From: Paludibacteraceae bacterium
GTDB taxonomy: Bacteria; Bacteroidota; Bacteroidia; Bacteroidales; Paludibacteraceae
Direction: 5' to 3'
Length of the DNA: 64,000 bases
NCBI GenBank assembly: GCA_017461505.1
Contig: JAFTXV010000007.1
Coordinates: forward strand, 124,001 to 188,000
A model generated the notes under the pieces. That model was given only the letters and a program-made list of their open reading frames with translations, made no database searches and was not told the DNA's origin. Shown here one piece after another: positions 42,028-51,669 of the stretch (its first letter is position 1; each line of letters begins with the position of its first letter). The position numbers were made by a program, and so were the translations under genes.

Positions 42028-42091
42028 TGTTCTTATCTTATTTTATGCCCCATCTCGTGGGCTGGTTAATAATTTCGTGCGAAAAAGCGTG

Positions 42092-42122
42092 CAAAGGTAC
42101 TGCTTTTTTTTGGATTGACCAA
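42092..42122 (-). promoter_or_regulatory. promoter for rpmH
   Basis: Minus strand TTG (42122-42120), 20 bp, TACCTTTG (42099-42092); leader about 58 nt. Confidence 0.78.
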
Positions 42123-42165
42123 ATATTTCTTACTTTTTTACAAAAAAACTTAACTTTTAACCCAT

Positions 42166-43008
42166 CTACTCTGTCATACGATAGGCTTTAGGAGTTACTC
42201 CTGTATGCGTTTTGAAAAAACGATTAAAGAATGCCACATTTTCAAATCCCAAACTCATGGCTATCTCTTTTATCGGCGAAATAGATAACTTCAACTGAGC
42301 CTTTGCATCCGTCAATATAGCCTCCACAATCAAGTCACCCGCTGTGCGAGTACTCGCCTGCTTAATCGTTGAACACAAATGAGGTACTGTAATATGCATC
42401 ACGCTTGCATACTCCGATACATGATGCCACTCATGATAATGCTTCATCACCAATTCGCTATACTCATGATAGATCTCTGATTTGCGATCCATCGGCTGAA
42501 TCTTAGCACCATTATTTGCTACAAAATAATCTTGGAACACCAAATGAACCAAATTATATATATGCACCATTCGCTCACTATTCAACATCGTAGGCGTACA
42601 ATTGACAGCATCTTCTATAAGCTTGGAAAAATTAGCAATAATCCCTGCTTGCTCTGCCGTCACATTCACTATCTGACACGCGTCTGTAGCCATCAAGCGA
42701 GGACGACGAATGCTATACGCATTCTTCTCTAAAAACGATGATGAGAATATAATATAACTCAACTGAGCATCCTCACTAAACTCGTGCACTAAAAAGAAAC
42801 TATTCGGAGCTAAATGAATTAAGTCATTCTCACGAAAATCATATTGTGTAATATTCACTGTCGCACGGGCAGTACCTTTTGCCATAAAGGCATATACACC
42901 GCACTTTATCTTACACGGAAAACGCATGTACTCATTCAGCACTTTTCCACTTGCCTCACCAAAGATATAATCAATCGGGCAATCTATCAAAGGAATTTCG
43001 TTTTGCAT
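42166..43008 (-). CDS. AraC-family transcriptional regulator
   Basis: A 280-residue regulator if started at ATG 43008 (MQNEIPLIDCPIDYIFG); the promoter at 43030-43059 excludes the longer frame to 43083. N-terminal cupin-like effector domain (to about 150) and C-terminal double HTH, with HITVPHLCSTIKQASTRTAGDLIVEAILTDAKAQL and SISPIKEIAMSLGFENVAFFNRFFKTHTGVTPKAYR. Single gene; no obvious target operon next to it. The ligand is unknown. Confidence 0.88.
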   Translation of the reverse strand: MQNEIPLIDCPIDYIFGEASGKVLNEYMRFPCKIKCGVYAFMAKGTARATVNITQYDFRENDLIHLAPNSFFLVHEFSEDAQLSYIIFSSSFLEKNAYSIRRPRLMATDACQIVNVTAEQAGIIANFSKLIEDAVNCTPTMLNSERMVHIYNLVHLVFQDYFVANNGAKIQPMDRKSEIYHEYSELVMKHYHEWHHVSEYASVMHITVPHLCSTIKQASTRTAGDLIVEAILTDAKAQLKLSISPIKEIAMSLGFENVAFFNRFFKTHTGVTPKAYRMTE

Positions 43009-43029
43009 AATCTTTTTTATTTTACGCCG

Positions 43030-43059
43030 CAAAGGTACACATTTTTTTTGAATAAACAA
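43030..43059 (-). promoter_or_regulatory. promoter for AraC-type gene
   Basis: Minus strand TTG (43059-43057), 19 bp, TACCTTTG (43037-43030). Confidence 0.72.
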
Positions 43060-43115
43060 AAGAAATGACGGATTTTTAAACAAAAACCCGCCATTTTATT
43101 AAGATTAAAACCATT

Positions 43116-43805
43116 TCAACCCCTCACCGTAATATGAAAGCATGCCTGTTTCCACTCATATTTCACATAGATCCGTCCTGCTCGTTGTTCGTTCAATAGC
43201 ACTTGACCTAGCACTAACTTCAAATTATCTTGGTGCATGTACTCGCGCGTGCGCGTTACCTTATTAAATCGGAAGTACGCCAAGTCAAACGTTGTACCAT
43301 AATTATGGCAAGAATTTGTCGTGGCATTGATATTACCACTTTTTTGTAGTTGTTTTATATCTTCTTTAGTGCGCAGCACGCTGGTAACATAAAACTGATA
43401 GTGAGGCAAACCATTGCGCTGCAATATATCTGCAAACTGCTCTCCAATACGCTCCAACTCCGCCGCTGCAGCAGGTACCAAATAAGGTATAGAGTGTGTG
43501 AGCGAGTCCACAATATAATTGTCATTACTCTTAACTAGCGATAGTTGGCTACGCATTTTACTCGCCTCTTGACGATTTTGAGGAGGCGTCTGCAAACCAA
43601 TCGCTTTTGCTGCTTGCTCCTGCTTAGCCTGCGTGTCGCGAAACTTATCTTTATAGCTAAACGTACGACCCGGATAAGCCACAAGCGTATCTTCCACTAT
43701 TCTCTCAGAGGCTTTACCTGATTTACTCCCGCACGCCACACAACCAAAAATTAGTCCCGCCATTAGCAGGACTAATTTTCCAATATGTCGGATTTTCGTT
43801 TTCAC
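43116..43805 (-). CDS. DUF5715 lipoprotein with M15-peptidase-like motifs
   Basis: A 229-residue predicted lipoprotein starting at GTG 43805, which itself lies in a heptamer array; lipobox CVAC at about 22-25. Conserved blocks resemble the LAS/M15 D,D-carboxypeptidase fold: SVLRTKEDIKQL, SCHNYGTTFDLAY (zinc His and Asp positions) and ACFHITVR at the end. A peptidoglycan-active or binding role is inferred from that. The family is listed in Bacteroidota as DUF5715. It is followed by no gene on the same strand for about 100 bp. Confidence 0.75.
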   Translation of the reverse strand: MKTKIRHIGKLVLLMAGLIFGCVACGSKSGKASERIVEDTLVAYPGRTFSYKDKFRDTQAKQEQAAKAIGLQTPPQNRQEASKMRSQLSLVKSNDNYIVDSLTHSIPYLVPAAAAELERIGEQFADILQRNGLPHYQFYVTSVLRTKEDIKQLQKSGNINATTNSCHNYGTTFDLAYFRFNKVTRTREYMHQDNLKLVLGQVLLNEQRAGRIYVKYEWKQACFHITVRG

Positions 43806-43854
43806 TTTTCACCTTTCAGTTTTCAGCTTTCACTTTTCACCTTTCAGTTTTACA
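43799..43854. repeat. eight perfect-phase 7-bp units
   Basis: TTTTCAC twice, CTTTCAG, TTTTCAG, CTTTCAC, TTTTCAC, CTTTCAG, TTTTACA. The array fills the whole spacer, supplies the GTG start of the DUF5715 gene at one end and includes the cysS stop codon at the other. Confidence 0.85.
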
Positions 43855-45313
43855 AACTCCATTCAAAACCGTCTTTAGTATCTTTAATGGTAAAGCCCAA
43901 CTCGGTCAAGGCGTTGCGAATCTTGTCGCTAGTACCCCAATCTTTGTTGCGCTTAGCCTCTAGACGCATATTGAGCAGCAGATCCACCGCACCTTTGTAC
44001 GCTTCCATACCAGCACCAGCGTCTTGCGCTCCGTCTAATTGTAAACCTAGGATATCCATCGCATAGGTCTTCCATACAGCACGCAGTTCCTCGAGGTCTG
44101 TTTCAGAGATTGTACCCTTACCGTCAAACACAGTATTGATAGCACGAGCAGAATCAAACAAGTGCGAAATCACAATTGGTGAGTTCAAATCATCGTCCAT
44201 CGCCTCTTGGCAACGCTCACGCAAGTTACCAATCTCCACACTAGAACTTGCAGATGCCTTGATCTTCATCAATCGTTGATATGCCTCAGTCAAACGTCCC
44301 AAGCCCTTCTCCGCAGCTACCAAAGCATCATTAGAGAAGTCCACTGTAGAACGATAATGCGCTTGTAGTATAAAGAAGCGAATGGTCATTGGACTAAATG
44401 GTTGCTCCAACAGCTCATGCTTACCCGCAAAGAACTGCTCCAAGGTAATGAAGTTATTGTAACTCTTACCCATCTTCTTACCTGCGATGGTAATCATATT
44501 ATTATGCATCCAATAGCGCACGCTATCATGACCCAAAGCTGCGCAACTCTGCGCAATCTCTGCCTCGTGGTGAGGGAACATCAAGTCCATACCACCGCCG
44601 TGGATATCAAACTCCTCGCCCAAGTACTTCGTACCCATTGCAGAGCACTCCATATGCCAACCAGGGAAACCTTCGCTCCATGGACTTGGCCAGTGCATAA
44701 TATGCTCAGGCGCAGCTTTCTTCCACAACGCAAAGTCAAAACTATGCTTCTTCTCTTGTTGACCATCCAACTCGCGCGTCTCAGTCACGATATCCTCTAG
44801 GTTACGACCTGACAACTTTCCATATGGATAATCTTTCGCATACTTCTCCACATCCATATACACACTGCCGTTGCTCACATACGCATAGCCTTTGTCCATG
44901 ATCTTCTGCACAAAAGCAATCTGCTCAATGATATGACCACTAGCGTGTGGCTCAATAGATGGTGGCAACACATTCAGCAACTCCATATCCCTATGGTAGC
45001 GGTTCGTAAAATACTGCACCACTTCCATTGGTTCGAGTTGCTCAAGACGTGCCTTCTTTGCTATCTTATCCTCGCCTTCATCTGCGTCGTGTTCCAAGTG
45101 ACCAACATCCGTGATATTACGTACATAACGCACCTTATAACCTAAGTGCATTAAGTAACGATACAACAAGTCAAATGTAATAGCAGGACGCGCATGTCCT
45201 AAGTGTGCATCTCCGTACACAGTAGGACCGCAAACATACATGCCCACATGTCCTTCATGCAAAGGACGAAAATATTCTTTTTGGCGCGAAAGTGTATTAT
45301 AAATTTGCAACAT
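43850..45313 (-). CDS. cysS: cysteinyl-tRNA synthetase
   Basis: A 487-residue class I synthetase. [15 protein letters not shown] carries the HIGH-type motif with Cys28 as a zinc ligand in [17 protein letters not shown] and [14 protein letters not shown] carry the other zinc and cysteine-binding residues, and [11 protein letters not shown] is the KMSKS motif. Full length. Its ATG overlaps the nagB stop by one base, so nagB and cysS are coupled; its stop lies in the heptamer array. Confidence 0.96.
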   Translation of the reverse strand: MLQIYNTLSRQKEYFRPLHEGHVGMYVCGPTVYGDAHLGHARPAITFDLLYRYLMHLGYKVRYVRNITDVGHLEHDADEGEDKIAKKARLEQLEPMEVVQYFTNRYHRDMELLNVLPPSIEPHASGHIIEQIAFVQKIMDKGYAYVSNGSVYMDVEKYAKDYPYGKLSGRNLEDIVTETRELDGQQEKKHSFDFALWKKAAPEHIMHWPSPWSEGFPGWHMECSAMGTKYLGEEFDIHGGGMDLMFPHHEAEIAQSCAALGHDSVRYWMHNNMITIAGKKMGKSYNNFITLEQFFAGKHELLEQPFSPMTIRFFILQAHYRSTVDFSNDALVAAEKGLGRLTEAYQRLMKIKASASSSVEIGNLRERCQEAMDDDLNSPIVISHLFDSARAINTVFDGKGTISETDLEELRAVWKTYAMDILGLQLDGAQDAGAGMEAYKGAVDLLLNMRLEAKRNKDWGTSDKIRNALTELGFTIKDTKDGFEWSL

Positions 45314-46122
45314 TAGAGCAGTGATTTTGGATCGAGGTTGTTTTTCTCTATATCTTTGAAATAGTTGTAAGTGCCAACTTTGATTTCAGCGCAAGCCGCT
45401 TCATCTGCAACAATAATACCATGTTGGTGCATTTGGAGCGCAGAGATAGTCCACATATGCGAAATCGGCTCTTCGATTGCGTGTTGCAACGCACGAGCTT
45501 TGTTGTGACCATTCACCATAATCAATACCTCTTTGGCATCCATAATAGTACCTACACCTACCGTCAAAGCTGTTTTAGGAACCTTATTTACATCGTTGTC
45601 AAAGAAACGAGAGTTAGCAATAATGGTATCAGTTGTCAACTCTTTCTTGCGAGTGCGAGAAGTGAGTGAACTACCTGGCTCGTTGAAGGCAATGTGGCCA
45701 TCAGGACCTATACCACCTAGGAATAACATGATACCGCCGTAGTTCTTGATTTTCTCTTCGTAGCGAGCACACTCGGCTGCCAAATCTTCAGCATTTCCGT
45801 TAAGAATATTCACATTCTCAGGACGAATGTCAATATGTGAGAAGAAATTCTTCCACATAAAGCTATGATAACTCTCTGGGTGATCTTCTGCAATACCCAC
45901 ATACTCATCCATATTAAAGGTAACTACATTACGAAAGCTCACCTTACCCGCTTGATATAATTTAATCAAGTTACGATACATACCAAGAGGTGACGAACCT
46001 GTTGGCAGTCCCAATACAAATGGATTACCTTCTTTTGGCGCAAACTCATTAATGCGTTTTGCTACATAGTTGGCTGCCCACTCTGATAGCAGGTCATAAT
46101 TTGGTTGAACAATTAATCTCAT
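45313..46122 (-). CDS. nagB: glucosamine-6-phosphate deaminase
   Basis: A 269-residue enzyme that turns glucosamine 6-phosphate into fructose 6-phosphate and ammonia. [42 protein letters not shown] with catalytic Asp and His, and [15 protein letters not shown] are as in E. coli NagB. Length matches. It follows glgB by 21 bp and overlaps cysS by one base. Confidence 0.95.
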   Translation of the reverse strand: MRLIVQPNYDLLSEWAANYVAKRINEFAPKEGNPFVLGLPTGSSPLGMYRNLIKLYQAGKVSFRNVVTFNMDEYVGIAEDHPESYHSFMWKNFFSHIDIRPENVNILNGNAEDLAAECARYEEKIKNYGGIMLFLGGIGPDGHIAFNEPGSSLTSRTRKKELTTDTIIANSRFFDNDVNKVPKTALTVGVGTIMDAKEVLIMVNGHNKARALQHAIEEPISHMWTISALQMHQHGIIVADEAACAEIKVGTYNYFKDIEKNNLDPKSLL

Positions 46123-46143
46123 GGTTATATTTTTTAGTTATTA

Positions 46144-48186
46144 TTAATCTACTTTCTGAAGCACCACTGCACTTCGTGCTGGCAAATAAAGTTGCAACCA
46201 ACCCTTACCCTTACCTAAGTAACCTTCATCAGGAGAGGTAAAATGCTCCACACTGTCATCCGATAAACCAAAACCAGCGAACTCCTCAGCATCAGTATTC
46301 AAGACAACCTTGTATTTACCTTCCGCAACTGGAATACCATACCCGTCAAACGACTTCACGCCGTTCCAGTTAAACACAAACATTAAATTACCACGTTGGT
46401 ATGCCACTACCTGATCGCCTTCGTTATCCCAAAGTTTCTCCACCCATGGCAGATGAACACCGTACTTATCTTTCACAGGCGCCAAGTAATCCTTCAACAG
46501 ATGCACCATCGCCTCGTCAAACTTATTCAAATTGCTAAAGAAATAACGATCATTATCCACCAGACTCCATTGACGACGCGCATACTTGTGACTCCAGCCA
46601 TTGCCCTGACGAGGGAAGTCTATCCACTCTGGATGCCCAAACTCATTACCCATAAAGTTCAAGTACCCGCCATTAATAGTCGAAGCTGTGATCAATCTTA
46701 TCATCTTGTGCAACGCCAAACCACGATCCACCATGTAAGTCGCATGACCATGCTCAAAATGCCAATACATATCCGCATCGCACAATCGGAAGATGATCGT
46801 CTTATCGCCCACCAATGCTTGGTCGTGGCTCTCTGCGTAAGAAATCGTCTTCTCATCCTGACGGCGGTTGGTCATCTCATAGAAGATATGTCCCGCTTTC
46901 CAATCCTCATCGCGCACTTCCTTTATATACTTAATCCAGAAGTCTGGAATACCCATCGCCAAACGATAGTCAAAGCCCATACCGCCATCTTTGATTGGAG
47001 AAGCCAAACCTGGCATACCCGACATCTCTTCTGCAATGGTAATAGCATTTTTCTTCACTTCATGAATCAGCTTATTCGCCAACGTCAAGTAGCATATCGC
47101 ATCACCATCCTGATTAAGATTGTAGTAGCAAGAATAGTCCACAAAATCCTCGCCCAAGCCATGACTCTTGTATATCATGGAAGTCACGCCATCAAAGCGG
47201 AAACCATCAAAGTCATACTCATCCATCCAATACTTGCAGTTCGAGAGCAAAAAGTGGAGCACCTCATTTTTGCCATAGTTAAAGCACAGACTATCCCATG
47301 CTGGATGCTCGCGTTTGGGTCCATCGTGGAAATACTGATAGGTCGAACCATCAAACTTACCCAATCCCTCCAACTCATTCTTCACCGCATGCGAATGAAC
47401 AAGATCCATAATCACATCCATACCATATGCGTGTGCATCATCAATCAGACGTTTCAACTCCTCTGGCGTACCGCAGCGAGAGGATACCGCAAAGAAGTTA
47501 GACACATGATAACCAAAACTTCCGTAGTATGGATGCTCTTGTATTGCCATGATCTGCAAGCAATTGTAGCCCAATTTCGCAATGCGAGGCAATACATCTC
47601 GGCGAAACTCCTCATACGAGTTCACCTTCTCCTCCTCACTCGACATACCAATATGGCACTCGTAGATAAACAACGGATCATCCGCCTTTCTACGCTTTGT
47701 TCCCTTGCCTTTAACCTTTAACCTTTCACCTTTAACCTCCTTCGGCGCCCACACTTGCGCCGCAAACAGCTTCGTCACAGGGTCTTGCACCACGCGGCGT
47801 GCGTAGCTTGGGATACGCTCTCCTGAGCCTCCTTGCCACTCCACAAGTAGTTTGTAGAGTTGCTCATGCTTCAACATATCTTCCTCTAAAGTGATTTCCC
47901 AAACCCCATTCTCTGTAAGTTGCAAGCGATATGCCTCATCTTTCTGCCAGTTATTGAAGTCACCAATCATGTATATCGCCGTAGCGTTTGGCGCCCACTC
48001 ACGAAGTACCCATTGCTTGTCCACTTTGTGGAGACCGAAGTACATGTATCCATTCGCCCATTCACTCAGTTTCTTTCCACCTGTCAGTTTTTTCTCTTGT
48101 GCAATGGCATAATTGTACCTTCCCTCAATAGCATTCGCAAAAGGACGAAGATACGGATCTGATTGTATAAGTTTTAATGTCTTCAT
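46144..48186 (-). CDS. glgB: 1,4-alpha-glucan branching enzyme, GH13
   Basis: A 680-residue enzyme that forms alpha-1,6 branches in glycogen. N-terminal CBM48 (YMYFGLHKVDKQWVLREWAPNATAIYMIGDFN), GH13 barrel with DLVHSHAVKN, the nucleophile in DGFRFDGVTSM, the acid in AEEMSGMPG and YAESHDQALVGDK, and a C-terminal all-beta domain. This is the eukaryote-like GlgB type common in Bacteroidota. Between CBM48 and the barrel a heptamer array (47710-47737) encodes EVKGERLKVKGKG, a peptide also found in AroC. Promoter at 48209-48239; nagB and cysS follow. Confidence 0.95.
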   Translation of the reverse strand: MKTLKLIQSDPYLRPFANAIEGRYNYAIAQEKKLTGGKKLSEWANGYMYFGLHKVDKQWVLREWAPNATAIYMIGDFNNWQKDEAYRLQLTENGVWEITLEEDMLKHEQLYKLLVEWQGGSGERIPSYARRVVQDPVTKLFAAQVWAPKEVKGERLKVKGKGTKRRKADDPLFIYECHIGMSSEEEKVNSYEEFRRDVLPRIAKLGYNCLQIMAIQEHPYYGSFGYHVSNFFAVSSRCGTPEELKRLIDDAHAYGMDVIMDLVHSHAVKNELEGLGKFDGSTYQYFHDGPKREHPAWDSLCFNYGKNEVLHFLLSNCKYWMDEYDFDGFRFDGVTSMIYKSHGLGEDFVDYSCYYNLNQDGDAICYLTLANKLIHEVKKNAITIAEEMSGMPGLASPIKDGGMGFDYRLAMGIPDFWIKYIKEVRDEDWKAGHIFYEMTNRRQDEKTISYAESHDQALVGDKTIIFRLCDADMYWHFEHGHATYMVDRGLALHKMIRLITASTINGGYLNFMGNEFGHPEWIDFPRQGNGWSHKYARRQWSLVDNDRYFFSNLNKFDEAMVHLLKDYLAPVKDKYGVHLPWVEKLWDNEGDQVVAYQRGNLMFVFNWNGVKSFDGYGIPVAEGKYKVVLNTDAEEFAGFGLSDDSVEHFTSPDEGYLGKGKGWLQLYLPARSAVVLQKVD
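47710..47737. repeat. heptamer array inside glgB
   Basis: On the coding strand GGTTAAA, GGTGAAA, GGTTAAA, GGTTAAA. Identical in words and frame to the array in aroC at 22523-22550. Confidence 0.85.
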
Positions 48187-48208
48187 TATTTTATGTTATA
48201 ATCGGCTG

Positions 48209-48239
48209 CAAAGGTAATAAAAATATTTGATTTACACAA
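48209..48239 (-). promoter_or_regulatory. promoter for glgB-nagB-cysS
   Basis: Minus strand TTG (48239-48237), 20 bp, TACCTTTG (48216-48209). Confidence 0.77.
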
Positions 48240-48261
48240 CTTTTAGTTGTAATCTCTTCAC

Positions 48262-49134
48262 TCAAACCAACTTCCCAATCAAATCCTCCTCATCTCCAGG
48301 CAACAAACTAATTGGCGACAGTTCTATCATCGTGTATGCACCATAGCGCTCTTGCTTCTGCATACGAACGGCTGCACGAGCACATGATACCATCACCTGA
48401 GCTGTCAACGCTGGATTATTAATCGTCATATCAAACGACATCTGCTGATTATCCACACCGCTTGACACACCTTCACGTACCAACTTCACACCATGCTGCA
48501 CTGTGTTCAACGCCGCCACCGACTCCACAACCTCCACACGTGTGTCATCGTGTGCAAAGTATTCATCTGCTAAGATGGAAGCCTCCACCTCCTTAAAATC
48601 CGCTCCCTCCTCCAACTCTATATACACTCTGCGAGCATGCACCCCCTTGCCCATCGGAATAGTCATCGACAGCGCATCCTTCACTCCCTTTATCGCTTTC
48701 GCTGCAACAGTATGACCCATCGAACGACCAGGACCAAAATTCGTATATGTCACACCTTCAGGCGCCATTGCCAACAGCATAGCACGCATCACCGAATCCG
48801 TGCCCGGATCCCAACCAGCGGCCACCACACTCACTGCACGATGAGCTATTGCCTTAGCACCCAAACGACTGCGATGCATACAAATATCTCCGTGAACATC
48901 AAACGAATCCACCACATTCACACCTTGTGCCAACAACAACTCCGCATATCTACCCATCTCACGAGTAGGGGTACATATCAGCACCACATCCGCCGCTATA
49001 GAATCCAAACTATCATTGTGATGATATACACCCGTCAACTCCATATCCGGAGCCAATAGCACAGCCTGCTCAGCAGACTTGCCTATATTCCCATACCCTA
49101 AAATTGCTACACGCATATTCTTCATATACTTCAT
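48262..49134 (-). CDS. ddh: meso-diaminopimelate dehydrogenase
   Basis: A 290-residue NADP-dependent dehydrogenase that makes meso-DAP from tetrahydrodipicolinate in one step, for lysine and cell wall. MRVAILGYGNIGKSAEQAV is the nucleotide-binding loop, LICTPTREMGRYAELLLAQGVNVVDSFD and AAGWDPGTDSVMRAMLLAM follow, and GPGRSMGHTVAAKAI is the DAP-binding block. The start may be ATG 49134 or ATG 49116 (MRVAIL); the promoter at 49150-49180 permits both. Short compared with the 320-residue Corynebacterium enzyme but typical for the Bacteroidota type. Confidence 0.92.
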   Translation of the reverse strand: MKYMKNMRVAILGYGNIGKSAEQAVLLAPDMELTGVYHHNDSLDSIAADVVLICTPTREMGRYAELLLAQGVNVVDSFDVHGDICMHRSRLGAKAIAHRAVSVVAAGWDPGTDSVMRAMLLAMAPEGVTYTNFGPGRSMGHTVAAKAIKGVKDALSMTIPMGKGVHARRVYIELEEGADFKEVEASILADEYFAHDDTRVEVVESVAALNTVQHGVKLVREGVSSGVDNQQMSFDMTINNPALTAQVMVSCARAAVRMQKQERYGAYTMIELSPISLLPGDEEDLIGKLV

Positions 49135-49149
49135 ATGTTAATTCCGCTG

Positions 49150-49180
49150 CAAAGGTACAAAAAAAAATATATATGTACAA
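49150..49180 (-). promoter_or_regulatory. promoter for ddh
   Basis: Minus strand TTG (49180-49178), 20 bp, TACCTTTG (49157-49150). Confidence 0.77.
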
Positions 49181-49270
49181 GTAAAATGCAGTATTTGTCA
49201 TAATTTTTCTGCATGATTATACGGATATAAAGAAGCGATAATCTACATTTTACCTTGTTAATGAACAAGA

Positions 49271-49290
49271 AAGGCGAGTTTCCTCGCCTT
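49271..49290. terminator. hairpin downstream of nrnA-pepO-Dabb operon
   Basis: AAGGCGAG-TTTC-CTCGCCTT, an 8-bp perfect stem with a 4-base loop, T-rich on both sides. Confidence 0.7.
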
Positions 49291-49312
49291 CACTTTTTAA
49301 TTTCCGAACCAC

Positions 49313-49355
49313 AGCAACCTGTAGTTCGCAGGATATCTGTAATCCAGGTGTTGCT
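49313..49355. other. nested stem-loop just after the Dabb gene
   Basis: AGCAAC (49313-49318) pairs with GTTGCT (49350-49355), CTG (49319-49321) with CAG (49345-49347), and an inner hairpin GGAT (49331-49334) with ATCC (49342-49345 partly shared). It lies between the Dabb stop codon and the terminator at 49271 on the minus strand, so it is a 3' UTR element or a small RNA. Confidence 0.5.
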
Positions 49356-49360
49356 CTACC

Positions 49361-49666
49361 CTATTCCTCGTAATCCACAGCACTACGCGCTGCTTTGCAC
49401 TTGCCAATATACTGCGCCACCTTCACATGCTCAGGGTGTGTAGCATACGCATCCAAATCCTCCCATGTCTTGAAGGTACAAGTCAAGCAAATATCGTGGT
49501 CGGTGTTCTTGGCGTTAGGGATATTGATACCCACCGTCTCATCCACCAATACATCTATCTTCTCGCGCAATGAGAGCAATCCATCACGAATAATCTGGGC
49601 ATTCTCTAATTTCGTCTTACCCTCTGCCTCGTCTAACAGACGAAAAAATACAATGTGTTTTACCAT
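49361..49666 (-). CDS. Dabb (stress-responsive A/B barrel) domain protein
   Basis: A 101-residue single-domain protein of the dimeric alpha+beta barrel fold: MVKHIVFFRLLDEAEGKTK, then a helix, VDETVGINIPNAKNTDHDICLTCTFKTWEDLDAYATHPEH and VKVAQYIGKCKAARSAVDYEE. Function of bacterial Dabb proteins is mostly unknown. Its ATG overlaps the end of the M13 peptidase gene by 7 bp, so it is the last gene of the nrnA-pepO-Dabb unit. Confidence 0.88.
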   Translation of the reverse strand: MVKHIVFFRLLDEAEGKTKLENAQIIRDGLLSLREKIDVLVDETVGINIPNAKNTDHDICLTCTFKTWEDLDAYATHPEHVKVAQYIGKCKAARSAVDYEE

Positions 49667-51669
49667 ATTGAAACTCGTTTTTGTGGTTCAAGATACATAG
49701 GCGACTCTTCGGTCACATTCCATGCCTCATACCATGCGCCGATATGTGGCAATGCGCCATTCACACGCCACATGCCCAGTGAGTGAGGATCTGACTTTGT
49801 ACGTTGCAATACTTCCTCCGGACGGATATTGCCTGCCCATACATTTGCATATGCCAAGAAGAAACGTTGCTCTGGTGTAAACCCATCCACTATGCCTAGT
49901 TTGCTGTTTTCACCTTTCAGTTTTTCGTTATTGCAAAACGCCTGATATGCCACTTGCAAACCACCATGATCGGCGATATTCTCGCCCAAAGTGAATTGAC
50001 CATTAGCATATACGCCAGGGGCTACCTCAATGGCGTTGAAGTATTCCTCCATCACTTTCGTGCGCTCCTCAAAGCGTGCACGGTCTTCTTCTGTCCACCA
50101 GTTGATCAGGTTGCCGTCCTTGTCAAACTGACTACCTTGGTCATCAAAGCCGTGGGTCATCTCATGACCAATCACCACGCCAATCGCACCATAGTTAAAT
50201 GCATCATCCGCGTTCATATCAAAGAATGGATATTGCAAGATACCTGCTGGGAAGCAAATCTCGTTGGTGGCAGGGTTATAGTATGCGTTTACAGTTTGTG
50301 GAGTCATAAACCATTTGTCCTTGTCCACAGGCTTGCCCAAGAATGACAATGAATAATCTTGCTCAAATTTCGCAGCACGTTGAATATTAGCGTAATAGGT
50401 CAACTTTGGATCAATCTCCAAAGCGGTATAATCGCGCCATTTATCTGGGTAACCAATCTTCACGGTAAAGGTGTTGAGCTTCTCCATGGCCTTTGCTTTC
50501 GTCTCGTCGGACATCCACTCAAGGGCTTGAATTCTTTCGCCCAATGCCACTTGCAAGTTCTTTACCAAATCCAACATACGTGCCTTGTTCTCCTCTGGGA
50601 AGTATTTTTCTACATACATCACGCCTACAGCTTCGCCCAAGGTGCCATTCACCATTGCTACTGCGCGTTTCCACAGTGGAGTAGGCTCTTGCCTTCCGCT
50701 CAAAATGCGACCGTAGAACTCAAAGTTCTGCATGAAAATCTCTTCGGTCAAGAAGTCCGAACTACCATCAATCACTTGCCATGTAAATAGGGTCTTCATA
50801 TCCTCCAACGATTCCTCAGCGAGCATCTTGCCTGCCTCTTGCAAGTGACGGATTTGACCTACAGACAAACTATCTGGAGCAATGTTCATACCCGCAAAAT
50901 ACACTTGCCAATCCACTTCAGGAACCAGTTTTTGCAATTCCTCTACTGACATCTTATTATAATTAGCAATAGGATCGCGCAACTCTACATTGCTAAACGC
51001 AGCTTTCGCCAAACGGGTCTCCAATCGCAATACAGTAGCTGCTTTCTCGGCTGCATTGGCTTGACCATACAGCTCAAACATCTTCTCCACATGCTTCAAA
51101 TATTCCGCACGGATATGCTTGGTGTGCTCGTCCTCGTCCACATAATAATCTTTCTGACTGAGCGCAAAACCAGCTTGGTATTCGTTGAGGATATTCATGC
51201 TGGAGTTCATCGCATCGGCATCCACATACATCGCCCACAATCCATAGTCCATTGCCTTACCCAGTACCTCTGACCATTGTGCCTTATCTGTCACATTCTC
51301 AATCTCTTGCAATACGGGCAATACAGGTGCGATGCCTTCTGCGTTGCGGCGTGCAGTATCCATAGACAAGTTATATACATCGCCAATCTTTTGTGGAATA
51401 GAGCCCATCTTATGTTGTTTGGCTGCGATGTCGGCGATCAGTCCGTTTACTTGCTCCAAGTTGCTGAGTCCCAACTTGTCAAACGAACCAAAACGGCTAT
51501 ACTCGTTTGGCAATGGGTTGTTCTTCATCCATCCGCCACAAGCATATTGGTAAAAATCATTTTGTGCCACAACTGTCGTATCCAAGTTCTCGAGATGAAT
51601 ACCTGTAGTTTGAGGCTTATTACATGCTGTTAATGCCATAATTGATAAAAAGAATATTGATTTTTTCAT
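49660..51669 (-). CDS. pepO: M13 family zinc endopeptidase lipoprotein (PepO/neprilysin type)
   Basis: A 669-residue metallopeptidase. Lipobox LTAC at about 13-16 predicts an anchored exported protein. Zinc motif HEMTH in VIGHEMTHGFDDQGSQFD, third ligand in ENIADHGGLQVA, substrate-side NAYYNPATNEICFPAGI and the C-terminal CNxW-like end read as SIW. M13 enzymes cut oligopeptides. The heptamer-like words CTGAAAG and GTGAAAA code KLKGENSKL near residue 590. It overlaps nrnA by four bases and the Dabb gene by seven. Confidence 0.93.
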   Translation of the reverse strand: MKKSIFFLSIMALTACNKPQTTGIHLENLDTTVVAQNDFYQYACGGWMKNNPLPNEYSRFGSFDKLGLSNLEQVNGLIADIAAKQHKMGSIPQKIGDVYNLSMDTARRNAEGIAPVLPVLQEIENVTDKAQWSEVLGKAMDYGLWAMYVDADAMNSSMNILNEYQAGFALSQKDYYVDEDEHTKHIRAEYLKHVEKMFELYGQANAAEKAATVLRLETRLAKAAFSNVELRDPIANYNKMSVEELQKLVPEVDWQVYFAGMNIAPDSLSVGQIRHLQEAGKMLAEESLEDMKTLFTWQVIDGSSDFLTEEIFMQNFEFYGRILSGRQEPTPLWKRAVAMVNGTLGEAVGVMYVEKYFPEENKARMLDLVKNLQVALGERIQALEWMSDETKAKAMEKLNTFTVKIGYPDKWRDYTALEIDPKLTYYANIQRAAKFEQDYSLSFLGKPVDKDKWFMTPQTVNAYYNPATNEICFPAGILQYPFFDMNADDAFNYGAIGVVIGHEMTHGFDDQGSQFDKDGNLINWWTEEDRARFEERTKVMEEYFNAIEVAPGVYANGQFTLGENIADHGGLQVAYQAFCNNEKLKGENSKLGIVDGFTPEQRFFLAYANVWAGNIRPEEVLQRTKSDPHSLGMWRVNGALPHIGAWYEAWNVTEESPMYLEPQKRVSIW

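Noticed and set aside
49205..49225. TGCATGATTATACG upstream of ddh as an ArgR-type operator
   Set aside because: Only the left half of the palindrome fits; the right half differs at two of five positions and no arginine gene is near.
49312..49360. tRNA gene suggested by GGTAGAGCA and GGTTCG on the minus strand
   Set aside because: No acceptor stem, anticodon stem of proper length or CCA end; the sequence folds better as one nested stem-loop.
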